The position numbers and the translations under genes are program-made. The notes beneath the pieces were generated by a model. That model was not told where the DNA came from and made no database searches. It saw nothing but the letters and a program-made list of their open reading frames with translations. A DNA stretch of 64,000 nt, taken from positions 5,578,001 to 5,642,000 of the forward strand of contig NZ_JAALDK010000001.1 of the NCBI RefSeq assembly GCF_013366925.1, in the 5' to 3' direction. Source of the DNA: Paraburkholderia youngii. Lineage in GTDB: Bacteria; Pseudomonadota; Gammaproteobacteria; Burkholderiales; Burkholderiaceae. Below, one piece after another: positions 39,448 through 50,941 of this stretch; position 1 is the first letter of the stretch, and every line of letters begins with the position of its first letter.

Positions 39448-41583
39448 ATGTCAGCACCCGCCACCGACCTCCCCGCAGGCGCGCCGTCCGGCCGCCGTCA
39501 GATTCTCGTCACGTCGGCCCTTCCGTATGCGAACGGGCAGATTCATATCGGCCATCTGGTCGAATATATCCAGACGGACATCTGGGTCCGGGCGCTGCGA
39601 ATGCACGGCCACGAGGTCTACTACGTCGGCGCCGACGACACGCACGGCACGCCGGTCATGCTGCGCGCGGAAAAAGAAGGACTGACGCCGAAACAGCTGA
39701 TCGATCGCGTGTGGCTGGAGCACAAGCGCGACTTCGACAGCTTCGGCATTTCGTTCGACAACTATTACTCGACCGATTCCGACGAAAACCGCGTGCTCAG
39801 CGAAAACGTCTACCTCGCGCTGAAGGAAGCGGGGCTGATCGACGCTCGCGAGATCGAACAGGCGTACGACCCGGTCAAGGAAATGTTCCTGCCGGACCGG
39901 TTCATCAAGGGCGAGTGCCCGAAATGCGGCGCCAAAGACCAATACGGCGACAGCTGCGAAGTCTGCGGCTCGACCTACCAGCCCACCGAGCTCGTCAATC
40001 CGTACTCGGTCGTCTCGGGCGCGACGCCGATCCGCAAGACCTCGACGCACTACTTCTTCCGCCTGTCCGATCCGCGCTGCGAGAACTTCCTGCGCGCATG
40101 GGTCGGCGGCCTTGCGCAGCCGGAAGCCACCAACAAGATGCGTGAATGGCTCGGCGAGGCCGGCGAAGCCAAGCTCGCCGACTGGGACATCTCGCGCGAC
40201 GCGCCGTACTTCGGCTTCGAGATTCCGGGCGCACCCGGCAAATATTTCTACGTGTGGCTGGACGCACCGGTCGGTTACTACGCGAGCTTCAAGAACCTCG
40301 CCGAAAAGCGCGGCCTCGATTTCGACGCGTGGGTCCGCCAGGGCTCGACGGCCGAGCAGTACCACTTCATCGGCAAGGACATCCTGTATTTCCACACGCT
40401 GTTCTGGCCCGCGATGCTCGAATTCTCGGGCCATCGCACGCCGACCAACGTGTTCGCGCACGGCTTTCTGACCGTCGACGGCGCGAAGATGTCCAAGTCG
40501 CGCGGCACCTTCATCACCGCGCAAAGCGTGATCGACACCGGCCTGAATCCGGAATGGCTGCGCTACTATTTCGCGGCCAAGCTGAACAGCACGATGGAAG
40601 ACCTCGACCTGAATCTGGACGACTTCCAGGCGCGCGTGAACAGCGATCTGGTCGGCAAGTACGTGAACATCGCGAGCCGCGCGGCCGGCTTCCTGATCAA
40701 GCGTTTCGACGGCCGCGTGCAGGACAGCGCGATGCACCATCCGCTGCTCGGCACGCTGCGCGCGGCGCTGCCGCAGATCGCCGCGCACTACGAGGCACGC
40801 GAGTACAGCCGCGCGCTGCGTCAAACCATGGAGCTCGCCGACGCGGTCAACGCGTACGTCGATACCGCGAAGCCGTGGGATCAGGCGAAAGACCCGGCCA
40901 ACGCGGTCGCGCTGCACGAGACCTGCAGCGTCAGCATCGAGGCGTTCCGCCTGCTGTCGCTCGCGCTGAAGCCGGTGCTGCCGAAGCTGGCCGAAGCGGT
41001 CGAGGCGTTCCTCGGCATCGAGCCGCTCGTGTGGGCCGACGCCACCGTGCCGCTCAGCTCGGCGCGCCCGATCAACGCGTACAAGCATCTGATGACGCGC
41101 GTCGATCCGAAGCAGATCGAGGCGCTGCTCGCGGCCAATCGCGAGTCGCTGCAGGCCACGCCGGAAGCGGCGGCGGCCGACGCGAAGGCGAAGGCGAAGG
41201 CCCACGCCAAGGCCGCCGCCGCCGCGAAGGAAGAAGAGTCCGGCATCATCTCGATCGACGACTTCGCGAAAGTCGATCTGCGCATCGCGAAGATCGTCGA
41301 CTGCAAGGCGGTGGAAGGCTCGGACAAGCTGCTGCAACTGACGCTCGACGTCGGCGAAGAGAATACCCGCAACGTGTTCTCGGGCATCAAGTCCGCGTAT
41401 CAGCCGGAGCAGCTGATCGGCAAGCTGACCGTAATGGTCGCGAACCTCGCGCCGCGCAAGATGAAGTTCGGCATGTCCGAAGGCATGGTGCTGGCGGCCT
41501 CGGCCGCGGACGAGAAGGCCGAACCGGGCCTCTACGTGCTCGAGCCGCATAGCGGCGCGAAGCCCGGCATGCGCGTGAAGTAA
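39448..41583 (+). CDS. metG: Methionyl-tRNA synthetase
   Basis: A 711-residue class I synthetase with the HIGH motif in [20 protein letters not shown], the zinc knuckle [17 protein letters not shown], the KMSKS loop ([17 protein letters not shown]), and a C-terminal EMAP/Trbp-like tRNA-binding domain ([20 protein letters not shown]) after an Ala/Lys-rich linker (about residues 570-595, [19 protein letters not shown]). The open frame extends upstream, but the ATG at 39448 begins the family-like N-terminus. Confidence 0.97.
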   Translation: MSAPATDLPAGAPSGRRQILVTSALPYANGQIHIGHLVEYIQTDIWVRALRMHGHEVYYVGADDTHGTPVMLRAEKEGLTPKQLIDRVWLEHKRDFDSFGISFDNYYSTDSDENRVLSENVYLALKEAGLIDAREIEQAYDPVKEMFLPDRFIKGECPKCGAKDQYGDSCEVCGSTYQPTELVNPYSVVSGATPIRKTSTHYFFRLSDPRCENFLRAWVGGLAQPEATNKMREWLGEAGEAKLADWDISRDAPYFGFEIPGAPGKYFYVWLDAPVGYYASFKNLAEKRGLDFDAWVRQGSTAEQYHFIGKDILYFHTLFWPAMLEFSGHRTPTNVFAHGFLTVDGAKMSKSRGTFITAQSVIDTGLNPEWLRYYFAAKLNSTMEDLDLNLDDFQARVNSDLVGKYVNIASRAAGFLIKRFDGRVQDSAMHHPLLGTLRAALPQIAAHYEAREYSRALRQTMELADAVNAYVDTAKPWDQAKDPANAVALHETCSVSIEAFRLLSLALKPVLPKLAEAVEAFLGIEPLVWADATVPLSSARPINAYKHLMTRVDPKQIEALLAANRESLQATPEAAAADAKAKAKAHAKAAAAAKEEESGIISIDDFAKVDLRIAKIVDCKAVEGSDKLLQLTLDVGEENTRNVFSGIKSAYQPEQLIGKLTVMVANLAPRKMKFGMSEGMVLAASAADEKAEPGLYVLEPHSGAKPGMRVK

Positions 41584-41637
41584 CGCGCGGCGCTTTCGGG
41601 CGCCCCGACCCACCTCGCAGCACGCAGATTTGACGAG

Positions 41638-41669
41638 AACGGCACGCTTCCAGGCGTGCCGTTTTTTTT
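41638..41669 (+). terminator. Intrinsic terminator of metG
   Basis: AACGGCACGC and GCGTGCCGTT form a 10-bp stem followed by TTTTTT, 54 bp past the metG stop and just before the convergent tamB stop. Confidence 0.9.
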
Positions 41670-41681
41670 AGGCTGGCCTCA

Positions 41682-44600
41682 TCACCACGCGATCCGATCG
41701 AAGCGCCGCGTGTAGAGTACGTCGGCGCCATAGAACGTGCCGCCGTAGACGACCAGCGACCAGTACCGCGTCAGATTGATCGTCGCCTTGATCGCATTGC
41801 TGGCCGACTGCAGCCCCTGCTCGTAGCCGATCACGAGCCACTCGTTGATCGCCTTCGACACCATCACGACTTGCGGATCGGTCAGACCGACATCGCTGCG
41901 GCCGATCGAAAACTCGTCGAGCCCGACGGTCTGCGCGATCCGCGCGCCCGTCGCACTGCCGAGCAGCGCGAGCGCGGTCGTCATCGTGCTCTGCTGGCCG
42001 AGGTTGTTGCCCTGGTCGGTGCCGTGGCCGAACAGCAGCCACGACAGCTTTTCGTTGTCCGGCACGCTCGGTTCCGACACGAGCCGCGCGACCGGCGCCT
42101 GCAGCGTGCCGGTAACCTGCACGCCGGCCTCGACCTGCTGGTTGCGGCGCATCGCGAGGATATTGATGCCCGGATTCGTGACCGGACCGTTGAACGTGAA
42201 GAAGCCGTTCTCGATCGTGAGCTTGCGGCCGAATGCGGTGTAGGTCGAACCCGGCGTGACGCGCACGTTGCCGACCGCGCGCAGCGGCGTATTCGGCGCG
42301 CTCGTCGCGGTGATCGTACCGGCGAGGCCGAGATCGGCGCCCTTGCCGCGGAAGCGGAAGTCGTTGCCGAGGCCGATCTCGATGTTCGCGCGTGGCGCGA
42401 ACGGGCTCGCCGGTTGCTGGCCGCCTTCGGTCGGACGCGGCCGGCCGCCCGAGCGCGTGCCGTCCGGGCGGATGATCACGACGTCGTCGCCGAGGCTCGG
42501 CGCGGCCTGCTCGGGCAAATCGAACAGCGCGCGGTCGACCACGAACTTGCCGTCGATCACAGGGCCGCGCTCCACGCCGCCGTTCGAGATGTTCGCGCTG
42601 CCCGACAGCGACAGATGGCGGTCCGGCGACGCGAACACATCGAGCTTGTCCGCGACGATGCTCGCGGTCATGTCGGGCTCCGCGCTGTCGAGGCGCACGC
42701 GGCCGGTCGCGCGCAGCGTGCCGCTCGCGCCGTGGAACTCGACCTGCTGGAAGTCCACCGTGTTCTGCGACAGCGCGATGCGCACGACGCCGTCCTTCAG
42801 TTGCACGCCCTGGCTCACCACCGTCGCGGACAGACCGTCGCCGGTCAGCGAGCCGGTCACGTTCGGCTTCGCGACCGTGCCGCCGAGCGCGAGTTGCAGC
42901 GCGAGACGGCCGTCGAGCAGGTAGCTCGGGCCGAGCAGGCCGCCCGTCGTGCGCAGCGACGGCACGTTCGCGTTGACGTTGCCCGACAGCGCGCTCTGCG
43001 GATCGACGGTCAACATGCCGTCGCGCAGCACAAGCGGCGTGTGCGCGTCGGCATCGATCACGCCGATGCGGCTCGCCTGCGCATGCACCGTCGCGTTGAG
43101 CCGGTCGCCGCCAGTGAATTCGGCGCGCGCGCGAATCGCGCCAATGCCCATCGACGCGAGCCCGCGGCCGATTTCGACCGTCACGTCGCCGCTGCGCCGG
43201 CGCAGCTCGATGTGGCCGCTGGCCGTCGCGCCGAGCGAGAAGTCCCAGTCGCCGTCGAACACGAGGTCGGTGCGCACGGCGGGCGGCTCGCCGGTGATCT
43301 GGCGACGCAGCTCCTGCAAGTGCGCGAGCGACACATCGGTCAGGCTGCCAGTCGACTGGATGCGGCCGTGATCGAACGCGAACGACTTCAGGGCCAGCAC
43401 CGAGCCTTCAATCGTCAGGCGCGTCGCGCCGAGCGTCAGGTGGCCCGGCCCGGCACTGACCGCGAGCGGTGATTCGAGATTGAGCGCCGGCGTACCGCGA
43501 TTCTGCAGACGCGTGACGGTGCCGTCCCAGCGCGAGCCGTCGCGCGTGTCGGTCAGCTTGCCGTTGGCGGCGAGCGTCAGGTCAAGCGGACGGTCCTGCA
43601 GCTTGCCGGTCGCGGCGGCTTCGAGCGTGTGATTCGCGCGCGTGCCGGACAGGCGGGCGGTCAGCGCGGCGAGGTCCACGCCGCGCGCGCTCACATTGCG
43701 CGCGTCGGTCGTGAACGCGAGCGCGCCGTTCGCGCCGTCGCGCAACTCGGCATGGCCTTGTGCGTGGCCGACGCGGTTGCTCGCGAATACGACGCTGTCG
43801 GCCTTGTAATTCAGCGTCACGTTCGGATGCGCGAACGAGCCGGTCACGTCGCCGTCAGCGGCGACCGCACCCGCGAGGCCGAAGCCGAGCCGATCGAGCT
43901 GCGGCGCGTCGATGGCGAAGCGCAGCCGGTCGCCGGCCGCGCCGAAGCTGCCTTGCAGATTGACCTGATTGCCCGCTACGGAAAGATTCGCGCGGCTCGG
44001 CAGGATTCGCGAGCCGGCCAACTGGATCATGCCGCCGCCCGTCAGCGGCAGATCGTTGTAGACGCTCGGGCCGAGCGTGAATTCGGCGCGCGTCGTGAAG
44101 ACCGGCGCGAGCACACCGGCCGCGGTGATCGTGGCCGTTACGCGCGCCTCGATCCTGCGCGCGGGTGTGGCCGGGCGCGGGGCCGCGCGCCCGGCTGCGC
44201 GATGCGCGGGCGCGGGCGCAGGTGTCCTGCGCTCGAGCACTTCGGTCTGCACCGCGGCCTGCGCGGTGTTCTTCGCGATGGCCGCGGCCTGGTCGCCGGG
44301 CGCCGCGCTCTTCGCGCCAGCGGTGCTGCCCGCGAGCGCCGCGGCCTGCGCTTGCCGCTCGCTCCGCGCGCCGCTCGCGGCGGGCGCGCCGGAACTCGTG
44401 ACGGGCGTGCGCGCCGGCATCTGCGAGGTCAGCGACAGCGGATCGAAATCGGTCAGTTGCGCCTTCAGGTTGTAGGTCGAGTTCGCATCGTGCTTCAGCG
44501 CGCCCGATAGATCGATGCGGCCGCGGCCCGACGTGACGCGCACGTCGTTGAAGCTGATGCGTGCGGGGTCGAAGGTGATCTTGCCCTGCGCGCGCAGCGC

Positions 44601-46028
44601 GGCGGCGGGGTCGGCGAGATCGAGCGTCAGACTCTGGATGTCGTCGTTCAGGCGGATGCCGATCGGGCCGGACAGTTGCGTCGGCCGCACGGTCGCCTGC
44701 AGCGCGTTCAGGTCTAGCCGCGCGACGTTCAGATCGAGCTGGCCGTGCCGGCCGCTCAGCGTGCCGCCGCCGGTGAGCGTCGCGTTGCGCACGAGCCGCA
44801 CGTTCAGGTTGGCGATGCTCTGCGTGTGGGCGTCGAGCCGCACGTCGGCGTTCGCGTCGATCAGCGGCAGCAGTTTCTGGTCGATTGCGCCGGGTTTCGC
44901 GTTGACGATCGAGATATGGCCGGCGACGGCGAAACCCGCCGCCGGTTCGACCGGCGCGTGATGGCCGCCGAACACGTGGTGCGGATGGCTGGCGGCCGAC
45001 GGTTCGGCCGCGCTGGCCGCGCTCGCTGCGTTGGCTGTGCTGGCCGCGCCGGACTCCACCGGCTGCAACTCCGCGCGCACCGCCAGATCGGCCAACGGCG
45101 CACCGGGCGCGAAGGCCTGCGGATTCACATGATCGAAGCTCAGCGTCGCGCGCTGCAACGGCACCGCGGCAAACGGCGCCGCTTCGACCCGCGCGTGGCC
45201 GGCGAGCTTGATGCCGCTCGCATCGAGCTCGGCGACCAGTTGCTCGAGCGTGCCGCTCAGGTGACCTGCGACCTGCACCGCTTCATCGCGGACCTTGCCC
45301 GAATAACCGACTTCGCCGCTGAGCGGGAACGGTTGCACGCCATCGAGTTTCGCCGCTGCCGTCAGCGCCCCGAACGGCGTCTCGAGCCGGTCGATCGCGG
45401 CCTCGTGATGACGCCCGTCGCTGCGTCCATGAAACGCGAAGCTCGACAGCTCCGTCGTCGACGCGCCCTGGTGCAGCAGCAGCCGCTCGACCCGCACGTC
45501 GCGGATCTCCAGCTGCATCGGCAATTGCAGATCTTGCGGCAGTTTCATCGGCTCGTTGCTGCTCGGCGACGACGGTCCCACGCGCGCCTCGATCGTGCCG
45601 ACGTGCAGGTAATCGATGGTGAACCGCCACGGCTCGCGCGCGAGCGCCCAACTGCCCGCGACGCGGTCGATCTGGATGTCGGTGCCGTTGCCGTCGAGGC
45701 TGCGCCAGCGCACGTCGCGCAGTTGCACGCCCTGCGCGAGCGTGCCGCCGTCGAGCGTGCCGGCGAGCCGGCCGCCCAGCAGCTTCACGGCCGCGTGCCA
45801 CGCATACGCGGTACCGCGTTCGGTCGTCAGCGCGCCGTACAACAGGCCGACCGCGAGTACGGCGAGCAGCACCAGCATGATCACCGTGCCCGCGATCGTC
45901 TTCAGCAGCAGCCGGCCCCAGCGCCGCTTCGGCGGCGGCGTGTCGGGCGGCAGCTGCCCGTCCGGCGGTCCTGGCGGCGTGGCGCCGGGCGGCTGCGCGT
46001 TGGGCGGGTCGGTGACGTCGGTGGTCAT
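41682..46028 (-). CDS. tamB: Translocation and assembly module subunit TamB
   Basis: A 1448-residue AsmA-like envelope protein. It has one N-terminal membrane helix (TIAGTVIMLVLLAVLAVGLL) after a Pro-rich cytoplasmic tail, a very long beta-rich periplasmic region, and the conserved C-terminal DUF490 domain (VTPGSTYTAFGRKLTIENGF; GVQVTGTLQAPVARLVSEPS). TamB works with TamA in outer-membrane protein insertion, and AsmA-like proteins are thought to carry phospholipids. ATG 46028 is preferred to a TTG at 46046. Two low-complexity inserts are present. It lies 44 bp downstream of tamA. Confidence 0.93.
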   Translation of the reverse strand: MTTDVTDPPNAQPPGATPPGPPDGQLPPDTPPPKRRWGRLLLKTIAGTVIMLVLLAVLAVGLLYGALTTERGTAYAWHAAVKLLGGRLAGTLDGGTLAQGVQLRDVRWRSLDGNGTDIQIDRVAGSWALAREPWRFTIDYLHVGTIEARVGPSSPSSNEPMKLPQDLQLPMQLEIRDVRVERLLLHQGASTTELSSFAFHGRSDGRHHEAAIDRLETPFGALTAAAKLDGVQPFPLSGEVGYSGKVRDEAVQVAGHLSGTLEQLVAELDASGIKLAGHARVEAAPFAAVPLQRATLSFDHVNPQAFAPGAPLADLAVRAELQPVESGAASTANAASAASAAEPSAASHPHHVFGGHHAPVEPAAGFAVAGHISIVNAKPGAIDQKLLPLIDANADVRLDAHTQSIANLNVRLVRNATLTGGGTLSGRHGQLDLNVARLDLNALQATVRPTQLSGPIGIRLNDDIQSLTLDLADPAAALRAQGKITFDPARISFNDVRVTSGRGRIDLSGALKHDANSTYNLKAQLTDFDPLSLTSQMPARTPVTSSGAPAASGARSERQAQAAALAGSTAGAKSAAPGDQAAAIAKNTAQAAVQTEVLERRTPAPAPAHRAAGRAAPRPATPARRIEARVTATITAAGVLAPVFTTRAEFTLGPSVYNDLPLTGGGMIQLAGSRILPSRANLSVAGNQVNLQGSFGAAGDRLRFAIDAPQLDRLGFGLAGAVAADGDVTGSFAHPNVTLNYKADSVVFASNRVGHAQGHAELRDGANGALAFTTDARNVSARGVDLAALTARLSGTRANHTLEAAATGKLQDRPLDLTLAANGKLTDTRDGSRWDGTVTRLQNRGTPALNLESPLAVSAGPGHLTLGATRLTIEGSVLALKSFAFDHGRIQSTGSLTDVSLAHLQELRRQITGEPPAVRTDLVFDGDWDFSLGATASGHIELRRRSGDVTVEIGRGLASMGIGAIRARAEFTGGDRLNATVHAQASRIGVIDADAHTPLVLRDGMLTVDPQSALSGNVNANVPSLRTTGGLLGPSYLLDGRLALQLALGGTVAKPNVTGSLTGDGLSATVVSQGVQLKDGVVRIALSQNTVDFQQVEFHGASGTLRATGRVRLDSAEPDMTASIVADKLDVFASPDRHLSLSGSANISNGGVERGPVIDGKFVVDRALFDLPEQAAPSLGDDVVIIRPDGTRSGGRPRPTEGGQQPASPFAPRANIEIGLGNDFRFRGKGADLGLAGTITATSAPNTPLRAVGNVRVTPGSTYTAFGRKLTIENGFFTFNGPVTNPGINILAMRRNQQVEAGVQVTGTLQAPVARLVSEPSVPDNEKLSWLLFGHGTDQGNNLGQQSTMTTALALLGSATGARIAQTVGLDEFSIGRSDVGLTDPQVVMVSKAINEWLVIGYEQGLQSASNAIKATINLTRYWSLVVYGGTFYGADVLYTRRFDRIAW

Positions 46029-46072
46029 GCGTGAATACGATGGCAAATAAGGTGGCGGGATGTCGTCAAACG

Positions 46073-47920
46073 TCAGAACGCGATGCCGAGCGTGATATAC
46101 GGCCGCACCCGGTTGTCGCGGATTCCGTAAGCGACATCGAGATTGACCGGGCCGACCGGGCTGCGCCAGCGCGCGCCGACGCCGGCGCCCGGATAGAAAA
46201 TTTTCTCGCCCCAGGTGTCGGTGGCGGTGCCGATGTCGAAGAACACGGCCCCGCCCCAGTTGCGCGAGAACCAGTGCTGGTATTCGGCCGCGCTCGTCAC
46301 CAGGTATTTGGTGGGCAGGACCGAGCCGGCAACGTTGTTACCGATGCTCTGGAAGCCGTAGCCGCGCACCGAGTTCGAACCGCCCGCGCGGAACAGCAGC
46401 GACGCCGGAATGCCGCTCGAGCTGCCGCTCGTGAAGACGCCGCCGAGTTCGGCGCGGATCAGCACGATGTCGTTGTCGCCAATCGGGAAATACTGCTGGC
46501 CGCGCGCGTAGCCGCGGATGAACGACTGGTCGGCGAGCACTCCCTTGACCGCGAAGCCCGCCTCGACGTGGATCAGGTTGCCACGGCGCGGGAACAGCGG
46601 GTCATCGGTGTCGCGCCGCGTCCACGACCACCCCGGCACCAGCGCGTGCGCGCGAGTCGGCGGCGCGGCGTTCTGGTCGAGCTTATCGTCGTAGAACAGC
46701 AGCGAATAGCTGTAGTCGAGAAACTGCGACGTGCGCGAGCGCTGCACGCCGCCGCGGATGCTGTAGATGCGCGTGTCGGAGACGTCGGTGGTCGTGTACG
46801 ACGCGAGCACGCTATTGGTCCAGCCGTGCAGGCCCGGCGGCATCGATAGCTGGACCTGGCCGTACTGCTGCGTCTGGTCGGCGCGGCCCTCGACGGTGAA
46901 CGGCCACGCCGCGCCGAACGTGTTCAGATACGTGTAGCCGCCCTGCACGAGCGGACCGTTGTCGGTCGAATAGCCTACGCCGCCGCGGAAGCTGTGATAC
47001 GGAAACTCCGACACCTTCACGTGCACCGGCGTGTCGAGCGGCTTGCTGGGGTCGTTGTCGAGGTCGATCGCCACGCTCGCGAAGTACGGGGTGTTCTGCA
47101 GTTGCCGCTGCAGCTCGGCGACGGTGCGCGTGTCGTAGATGTCGCCCGGCGAGATCGGATTGACGTTATGGACGATGCGTTCCGGATAGCGCCTGGTGCC
47201 CTGCACGTCGAGCTGGCCCATCGTGAAAGTCGGCCCGCTGTCGTAGATCACCGACAGCTTCGCGGTGTGCGTGCGCGGATCGATCAGCGCCTCGGAGTGG
47301 TAGATCTTCGCGGCGAGGTAGCGGCGCGATTGCAGCTCGCGCAGCGACGCGTTCTTCGCGTCGTCCCAGTCGCCCTGCGAGAACGGTTGGCCCTCGTGCA
47401 GCGAGAACGCGAAGCGCGTTGCGTTTTCGCGCGACGGGTCTTCGGTCAGCACCGCGCCGCGAAACGACAGATCGACCGACGTGACTTTGGTCTGTGGACC
47501 CGGCTCGACGCGCACAGTGACCTGGCGCATGTTGTCGACTGTGCGCACGTCGGTGCTGACGAGCGGGGAGAAATAGCCCTGCGTCGCGGCGAGATCGCGC
47601 ACCTGCTGCGGCGTCGCGGTGATCAGGAACGAGAACTGGTCGTCGGTGACGTCGGGGCGCTTCGCGAAACGCGAGATATCGAGGTTCTGTTCGAGGAGCC
47701 GGCGCAGCGCGCGCGGCTCGGCGACCACCTCGACCTTGTAGCTCGGCGCCTTGCTCGCCGCGCAGGCCTCGCCCCCGGCGAGCAGCATCATCAGGAGGCC
47801 GAAGGCGAGCGACACGCGCAGCCAGCACCGCGCGAGCGACTCGCGCTCACGCGCGCGCCCTCGCGTCTGACCGGTTGCGCCGCGCCACACACGCGGCTTG
47901 TCGATCGTACCTCCCGCCAA
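46073..47920 (-). CDS. tamA: Outer-membrane assembly factor TamA (Omp85 family)
   Basis: A 615-residue protein: signal peptide (VSLAFGLLMMLLAGGEACAA, cleavage near residue 54), three POTRA domains (about 58-290; for example KVEVVAEPRALRRLLEQNLD and YDSGPTFTMGQLDVQGTRRY), and a C-terminal 16-strand barrel with the Omp85 lid motif GGSNSVRGYGFQSIG. The start is a TTG at 47920: a GGAGG (47931-47927) stands 6 bp before it, and no ATG lies before the signal peptide. It partners with TamB. Confidence 0.92.
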   Translation of the reverse strand: MAGGTIDKPRVWRGATGQTRGRARERESLARCWLRVSLAFGLLMMLLAGGEACAASKAPSYKVEVVAEPRALRRLLEQNLDISRFAKRPDVTDDQFSFLITATPQQVRDLAATQGYFSPLVSTDVRTVDNMRQVTVRVEPGPQTKVTSVDLSFRGAVLTEDPSRENATRFAFSLHEGQPFSQGDWDDAKNASLRELQSRRYLAAKIYHSEALIDPRTHTAKLSVIYDSGPTFTMGQLDVQGTRRYPERIVHNVNPISPGDIYDTRTVAELQRQLQNTPYFASVAIDLDNDPSKPLDTPVHVKVSEFPYHSFRGGVGYSTDNGPLVQGGYTYLNTFGAAWPFTVEGRADQTQQYGQVQLSMPPGLHGWTNSVLASYTTTDVSDTRIYSIRGGVQRSRTSQFLDYSYSLLFYDDKLDQNAAPPTRAHALVPGWSWTRRDTDDPLFPRRGNLIHVEAGFAVKGVLADQSFIRGYARGQQYFPIGDNDIVLIRAELGGVFTSGSSSGIPASLLFRAGGSNSVRGYGFQSIGNNVAGSVLPTKYLVTSAAEYQHWFSRNWGGAVFFDIGTATDTWGEKIFYPGAGVGARWRSPVGPVNLDVAYGIRDNRVRPYITLGIAF

Positions 47921-48100
47921 ACAGGACCTCCGGCCTCAATGAGTGAATTCTCGCGCCCCGGCCGCGCTGCGCGATCGAGGCATGCTATTTGACCACAATG
48001 CGACCCTAATCGGCCCCTGTCGTGCCCTTGGCGGCGCCCCGCGCTTCATCTCGAAAATAGACGGCTTGCGGCGATTTTCGACCGCGCGCGGCGCATGCGG

Positions 48101-48106
48101 TAAAAT
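48101..48106 (+). promoter_or_regulatory. Candidate -10 box for the DUF3460-scpA unit
   Basis: TAAAAT 83 bp ahead of the DUF3460 ATG; no clear -35. Shown only as the best hexamer in the interval. Confidence 0.3.
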
Positions 48107-48188
48107 CGCGGACGACGGCGCCCTCCTCGCGGCACCGCGCAGCGGCCAGACCGAGAGCCGCCACCTTACCCACCACGGACGTCGAGCC

Positions 48189-48374
48189 ATGTATCAATCG
48201 GACATCACCCAGTTCCTGAACCAGCTCAAGCAACAGAAGCCCAATCTGGAGGCCGAGCAACGCAAAGGCCGCGCACTGCTGTGGGACAAACAGCCGATCG
48301 ATCTGGAAGAGCGCGCCGAGCAGAAAGCTTCGCGCGTGCAGCAGACGCCATACTCGTACTACCAGAACTTCTAA
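48189..48374 (+). CDS. DUF3460 family protein
   Basis: A 61-residue cytoplasmic protein, MYQSDITQFLNQLKQQKPNL to the C-terminal RVQQTPYSYYQNF. It matches the small DUF3460 family conserved in Burkholderiales, usually encoded directly upstream of scpA. The function is unknown. The middle (AEQRKGRALLWDKQPIDLEE) is charged and probably helical. It lies 20 bp before scpA on the same strand. Confidence 0.85.
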   Translation: MYQSDITQFLNQLKQQKPNLEAEQRKGRALLWDKQPIDLEERAEQKASRVQQTPYSYYQNF

Positions 48375-48394
48375 GCGCTCCAGTCACGCCGACG

Positions 48395-49330
48395 ATGAGT
48401 CACGCTGACGAGGTGCATGGTCCGCTTCACGGCCCGCTTCACGGCCCAGTTCACGGCCCGATACACGGCCCGGTTCGCGGCCCAGCGCCGGCACCGTCCG
48501 ACACCGCGCTTGCCACGCCCGCTACCGATTCGACGCCCGACACGGTCGACGGCGTCGCTTTCGCGCGTCTGTACGGCGAGCCGCTGTTCAAGCTGCCGAA
48601 CGACCTGTACATCCCGCCGGACGCGCTCGAGGTGTTCCTCGAGACCTTCGAGGGGCCGCTCGACCTGCTGCTGTACCTGATCCGCAAGCAGAACTTCAAC
48701 GTGCTCGACATCCCGATGGCGGATGTCACCGAGCAATATCTCGGCTACGTCGAGCAACTGCGCAAGACCAATCTCGAACTCGCGTCCGAGTACCTGCTGA
48801 TGGCCGCGATGCTGATCGAGATCAAGTCGCGCATGCTGCTGCCGGTCAAGAAGGCCGACACCGGCGAGGAAGCCGAAGACCCACGCGCCGAACTCGTGCG
48901 CCGCCTGCTCGAATACGAGCAGATCAAGCTCGCCGCGCAACGCATCGACCAATTGCCGCAGCTCGGGCGCGATTTCCTGCGCGCCGAGGTCTATATCGAG
49001 CAGAGCGTCACGCCGCGTTTTCCAGACGTGAACAGCGACGACCTGCGCGCCGCGTGGGCCGACGTGATCAAGCGTGCGAAGCTGGTCCAGCATCACAAGA
49101 TTTCGCGCGAGGAACTGTCGGTGCGCGAGCACATGAGCCTGATCCTGCGGCAGTTGCAGAACGCGCGCTTCATCGAGTTTTCCGATCTGTTCGACACGAG
49201 CCGCGGTGTGCCGGTGGTCGTCGTGAACTTCATCGCCGTGCTCGAGCTGTGCCGTGAATCACTCGTCGAAATCACTCAGGCGGAGCCGTTCGCGCCGATT
49301 TACGTGCGACTGGCGTATCTGCCGGCCTGA
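48395..49330 (+). CDS. scpA: Segregation and condensation protein A
   Basis: A 311-residue kleisin that bridges the SMC heads of the bacterial condensin with ScpB. The kleisin N-domain starts near residue 88 (LEVFLETFEGPLDLLLYLIR; FNVLDIPMADVTEQYLGYVE), and the C-terminal winged helix is near residues 240-311 (LSVREHMSLILRQLQNARFI). The first 75 residues are an extension unusual for ScpA, with a tandem His-Gly-Pro repeat (residues 8-31). ATG 48395 precedes it; a shorter start cannot be excluded. No scpB is adjacent in this window. Confidence 0.92.
   Translation: MSHADEVHGPLHGPLHGPVHGPIHGPVRGPAPAPSDTALATPATDSTPDTVDGVAFARLYGEPLFKLPNDLYIPPDALEVFLETFEGPLDLLLYLIRKQNFNVLDIPMADVTEQYLGYVEQLRKTNLELASEYLLMAAMLIEIKSRMLLPVKKADTGEEAEDPRAELVRRLLEYEQIKLAAQRIDQLPQLGRDFLRAEVYIEQSVTPRFPDVNSDDLRAAWADVIKRAKLVQHHKISREELSVREHMSLILRQLQNARFIEFSDLFDTSRGVPVVVVNFIAVLELCRESLVEITQAEPFAPIYVRLAYLPA
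48416..48487 (+). repeat. 12-bp tandem repeat coding for HGPx in scpA
   Basis: Six imperfect 12-bp units (CAC GGC CCG CTT type) encode HGPL, HGPL, HGPV, HGPI, HGPV and RGPA. Units stay in frame, so copy-number change would lengthen or shorten the N-terminal tail without breaking scpA. Confidence 0.8.
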
Positions 49331-50446
<1,116 letters not shown>

Positions 50447-50506
50447 CGCCGCACCCGCCCGCGCAAACACAGTTACACTGCGCGGTCACACAGGATTGGA
50501 TTGATC

Positions 50507-50893
50507 ATGCAACGCAATATGCTGAAGTCGAAGATTCACCGCGTCGCGGTCACGCACTGCGAGCTCCACTACGAGGGCTCGTGCGCGATCGACGAAGACC
50601 TGCTGGAAGCGGCGAACATCGTCGAAAACGAGCGCATCGACATCTGGAACATCAACAACGGCGAGCGCTTCTCGACCTACGCAATCAAGGGTGAGCGCGG
50701 CAGCGGCATGATTTCGCTGAACGGCTCGGCCGCGCGTCGCGCGCAGCTCGGCGATCTGGTCATCATCGCGGCGTTCGCGGTGGTCGACGAGGCGGAGCTG
50801 AAGGCGGGCTGGAAGCCGGACCTCGTGTTCGTCGATGAAAACAACAAGATCAAGGGCAGCCGCGACCACGTGCCCACGCAGGCCTGGAGCTGA
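50507..50893 (+). CDS. panD: Aspartate 1-decarboxylase proenzyme
   Basis: A 128-residue pyruvoyl enzyme making beta-alanine for PanC. Self-cleavage occurs between Gly24 and Ser25 (HYEGSCAID), and Ser25 becomes the pyruvoyl group. Conserved [20 protein letters not shown] follows. ATG 50507 is chosen (a TTG 6 bp upstream is unlikely), with AGGATTGG as a weak SD. It is directly downstream of panC, so the two steps of pantothenate synthesis are co-encoded. Confidence 0.97.
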   Translation: MQRNMLKSKIHRVAVTHCELHYEGSCAIDEDLLEAANIVENERIDIWNINNGERFSTYAIKGERGSGMISLNGSAARRAQLGDLVIIAAFAVVDEAELKAGWKPDLVFVDENNKIKGSRDHVPTQAWS

Positions 50894-50941
50894 GCGAGGC
50901 CTCAGCTCGATGCTTCACTGATGGCGGGCAGCCCCCCCGCC

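Noticed and set aside
39451..41613. A 720-codon minus-strand frame antisense to metG
   Set aside because: Same artefact; metG has all class I synthetase motifs.
48410..48490. CRISPR-like periodicity
   Set aside because: 12-bp units without spacers; it is an in-frame coding repeat in scpA.
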